From contig NZ_LKBD01000005.1 in assembly GCF_001399975.1 (NCBI RefSeq), forward strand, positions 62,001 to 126,000: DNA of 64,000 bases, given 5' to 3'. Each line of letters starts with the position of its first letter. The first letter of the stretch is position 1. This DNA is from Pseudoalteromonas sp. P1-9 (GTDB lineage Bacteria; Pseudomonadota; Gammaproteobacteria; Enterobacterales; Alteromonadaceae). Shown here piece by piece: positions 62,605 through 64,000 of this stretch. The translations under genes were made by a program, and so were the position numbers. The notes beneath the pieces are model-generated. The model did no database searches. It worked only from the letters and a program-made list of their open reading frames with translations, and was not told the DNA's origin.

Positions 62605-64000
62605 CTAGTCATCAAAGGCAATTCGCCATGCGATATATTGGCCCTTTTTATCTATTGTGCCAGCCACTTCAACACTTAAGCCATTTTCAAGTTGATTACC
62701 TTCTAATTCAAACTGGGTATCGCTTGAGTAGTGGATAACAACGTCACTTAATGTAAATTGAGTGTCGGTTAGGTTTTGAATTTCACCTTCAATTTCAAAT
62801 TCTTCGTTTGCTTTAAACTCGATTTCAGCGGCATACAAACCAATTGCGGTTTCAATCGCATCAACTTCTACGAGTACATCGAGCGCGAGTTTACTTTGAT
62901 TTCCATTTTCAAATTGCGTATTGGCATCAAAGTAAACAAGGGTGTCGTTAACTTTAAATTGAAAATCGCTTACTATTTCTGTGATTGAACCGTTTAATTC
63001 AATGTCGTCTTGTTGTTCAAATTCTATTTCAGTCGCAACAAGCTGACCTTGGCTGTTAATGAACGCGTCAATTTCAACCATCACGCCTTCTCTTAACTGC
63101 TCACGTGTACCATTTTCAAACTGGGTATCGGCGGTTAGCAAAATAGCGGTGTCGTTAACAGTAATTGTATCATTTTGAATCGAGGTGATTTCACCTTCGA
63201 TTTCGCGTGTATCATTCTCATCCTCAAGTTCAACAGCAAGTGCTAGCAGGGTGTTGCCGTCTCGCTGTACTGCATCGATTTCAACTTCGACACCGTTTTG
63301 AAACATATCTAGTGGATGTGAAAATTGCGTGTTTTCATCGGTAATGATTTGAAAACCGTTTACGTTAAAATCTTGAATACTATTGAACTCTGTAATTGAA
63401 CCTTCAATGTCAAAGCTATCGTCGTAACTATCTTGGTATTTTGCTTCTAGTACTAAGTAACCATCTTCCGATGTCTTGAATACCTCTAGTTCCAATTTAT
63501 CGTAATCGCTAAGTGATGCCATAAAGTCTTGAACAGACACATCATTGCCAAAACGGTTTTCTAGCTCCGACGATGCATTTACAAACACTGTAATACCCGA
63601 AACGTTAAAGGTATTTGTATCAAGGTTAATATTGGTTACCTTGCCTGAAATCGAAATGTCATCGTCGTTTTCAGATTGCTCTTCACGCTCTAACTTAGTC
63701 ACAAAGGCGTTGCCGTTATCATCGTTATAAAAATCGATTTCAACAAAATCGCCTATCGCTAAGCTTGACAGTGTCAGTTGTTTATCGTCGGCACTTGATT
63801 CATCATCAAAGAGGGTAAACGGTGTGATTGTGTATTCGCGCTCATTTACCGTAATGGTATTTAATGCCTGGTCAATATCGGTGATTACACCTTCAATATC
63901 GCTGTCTGCGCTAACATACAGTGCGATTTCTTCAGCAATATGTTGATTATCAATAATGATTGCTTCAACAACGACACGTGTACCATTTACAAGTTGCGCT
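62605..64000 (-). CDS. DUF5666 tandem-repeat protein, N terminus cut off by the window edge
   Basis: The frame is open from the stop at 62605 to the last base of the window, giving about 464 visible residues; the GTG at 63702 is internal and not the start. At least six complete DUF5666 repeats of 65-80 residues and part of a seventh are seen, each with an I/L-E-G-x-I-T opening, an Asn-Asp turn, a DTQFENG stretch and a VEVDA or VEIDA end. The repeats are very acidic and beta-rich, as in OB-like barrels. Probably secreted or anchored at the surface with a lipoprotein signal outside the window. The function is unknown; Ca2+ or metal binding is only a guess from the acidity. Confidence 0.88.
   Translation of the reverse strand, partial: AQLVNGTRVVVEAIIIDNQHIAEEIALYVSADSDIEGVITDIDQALNTITVNEREYTITPFTLFDDESSADDKQLTLSSLAIGDFVEIDFYNDDNGNAFVTKLEREEQSENDDDISISGKVTNINLDTNTFNVSGITVFVNASSELENRFGNDVSVQDFMASLSDYDKLELEVFKTSEDGYLVLEAKYQDSYDDSFDIEGSITEFNSIQDFNVNGFQIITDENTQFSHPLDMFQNGVEVEIDAVQRDGNTLLALAVELEDENDTREIEGEITSIQNDTITVNDTAILLTADTQFENGTREQLREGVMVEIDAFINSQGQLVATEIEFEQQDDIELNGSITEIVSDFQFKVNDTLVYFDANTQFENGNQSKLALDVLVEVDAIETAIGLYAAEIEFKANEEFEIEGEIQNLTDTQFTLSDVVIHYSSDTQFELEGNQLENGLSVEVAGTIDKKGQYIAWRIAFDD

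Overview
The window looks like chromosomal DNA of a marine gammaproteobacterium of the order Alteromonadales, most likely Pseudoalteromonas or a close relative. This is inferred from the AT-rich coding sequence, the hemA-prfA-prmC-sirB2-sirB1-kdsA and lolB-ispE-prs gene order, and the many DUF families typical of that group (DUF2986, DUF4019, DUF4785, DUF2339). Coding density is high. I see no rRNA, tRNA, CRISPR array, insertion sequence, prophage or integron.

Layout. 1-3.9 kb: 3' part of the RNA helicase gene dbpA, then a leftward run of small envelope proteins and a periplasmic binding protein. 3.9-8.7 kb: a membrane-anchored EEP-family phosphohydrolase, the Hsp70-like yegD, a small membrane protein, and a pirin diverging from a LysR regulator. 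8.8-16.2 kb (leftward): nhaD antiporter, an M13 metallopeptidase lipoprotein, a 7TM-DISM diguanylate cyclase, a beta-lactamase-fold lipoprotein and a membrane protein. 16.4-26.5 kb: helicase rhlE, a NIT-domain chemoreceptor with about ten HAMP modules, DUF4019, an SDR enzyme, a DUF2339 membrane protein with a partner, HU, and a 57-residue protein. 26.6-31.0 kb: an operon of a Yip1-like protein, a MacA-like adaptor, a MacB-type pump split into ATPase and permease, and a CreA-like lipoprotein. 31.0-32.2 kb: an RsgA-type GTPase preceded by a short ORF and competing hairpins that look like a transcription attenuator. 32.4-35.5 kb: DUF4920, a PepSY-type membrane protein and a second chemoreceptor. 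35.8-46.7 kb: the conserved core, with lolB-ispE-prs leftward and hemA-prfA-prmC-(HD-GYP regulator)-sirB2-sirB1-(DUF819)-kdsA rightward. 46.8-50.5 kb: a lipoprotein, a CIO-type bd oxidase operon and a GbsR/MarR regulator behind a perfect FNR-type box. 50.8-58.8 kb: an orphan sugar-type binding protein, a LysE exporter diverging from an Lrp regulator, a secreted alpha/beta hydrolase with DUF4785, a third chemoreceptor and an ABC1 kinase. 58.9-64.0 kb: a TonB-dependent receptor diverging from a cytochrome c/PQQ sugar dehydrogenase fusion, then a DUF5666 repeat protein cut by the window edge.

How it fits together. Much of the accessory content concerns sensing and the envelope: three chemoreceptors with different input modules, a diguanylate cyclase and an HD-GYP phosphodiesterase acting oppositely on c-di-GMP, a likely oxygen-responsive bd oxidase, and periplasmic PQQ-dependent sugar oxidation beside an outer-membrane receptor that may import PQQ. 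The least explained element is the leader peptide and attenuator before the RsgA-type GTPase at 31.05-31.16 kb, which suggests that synthesis of a ribosome-associated GTPase responds to translation itself.
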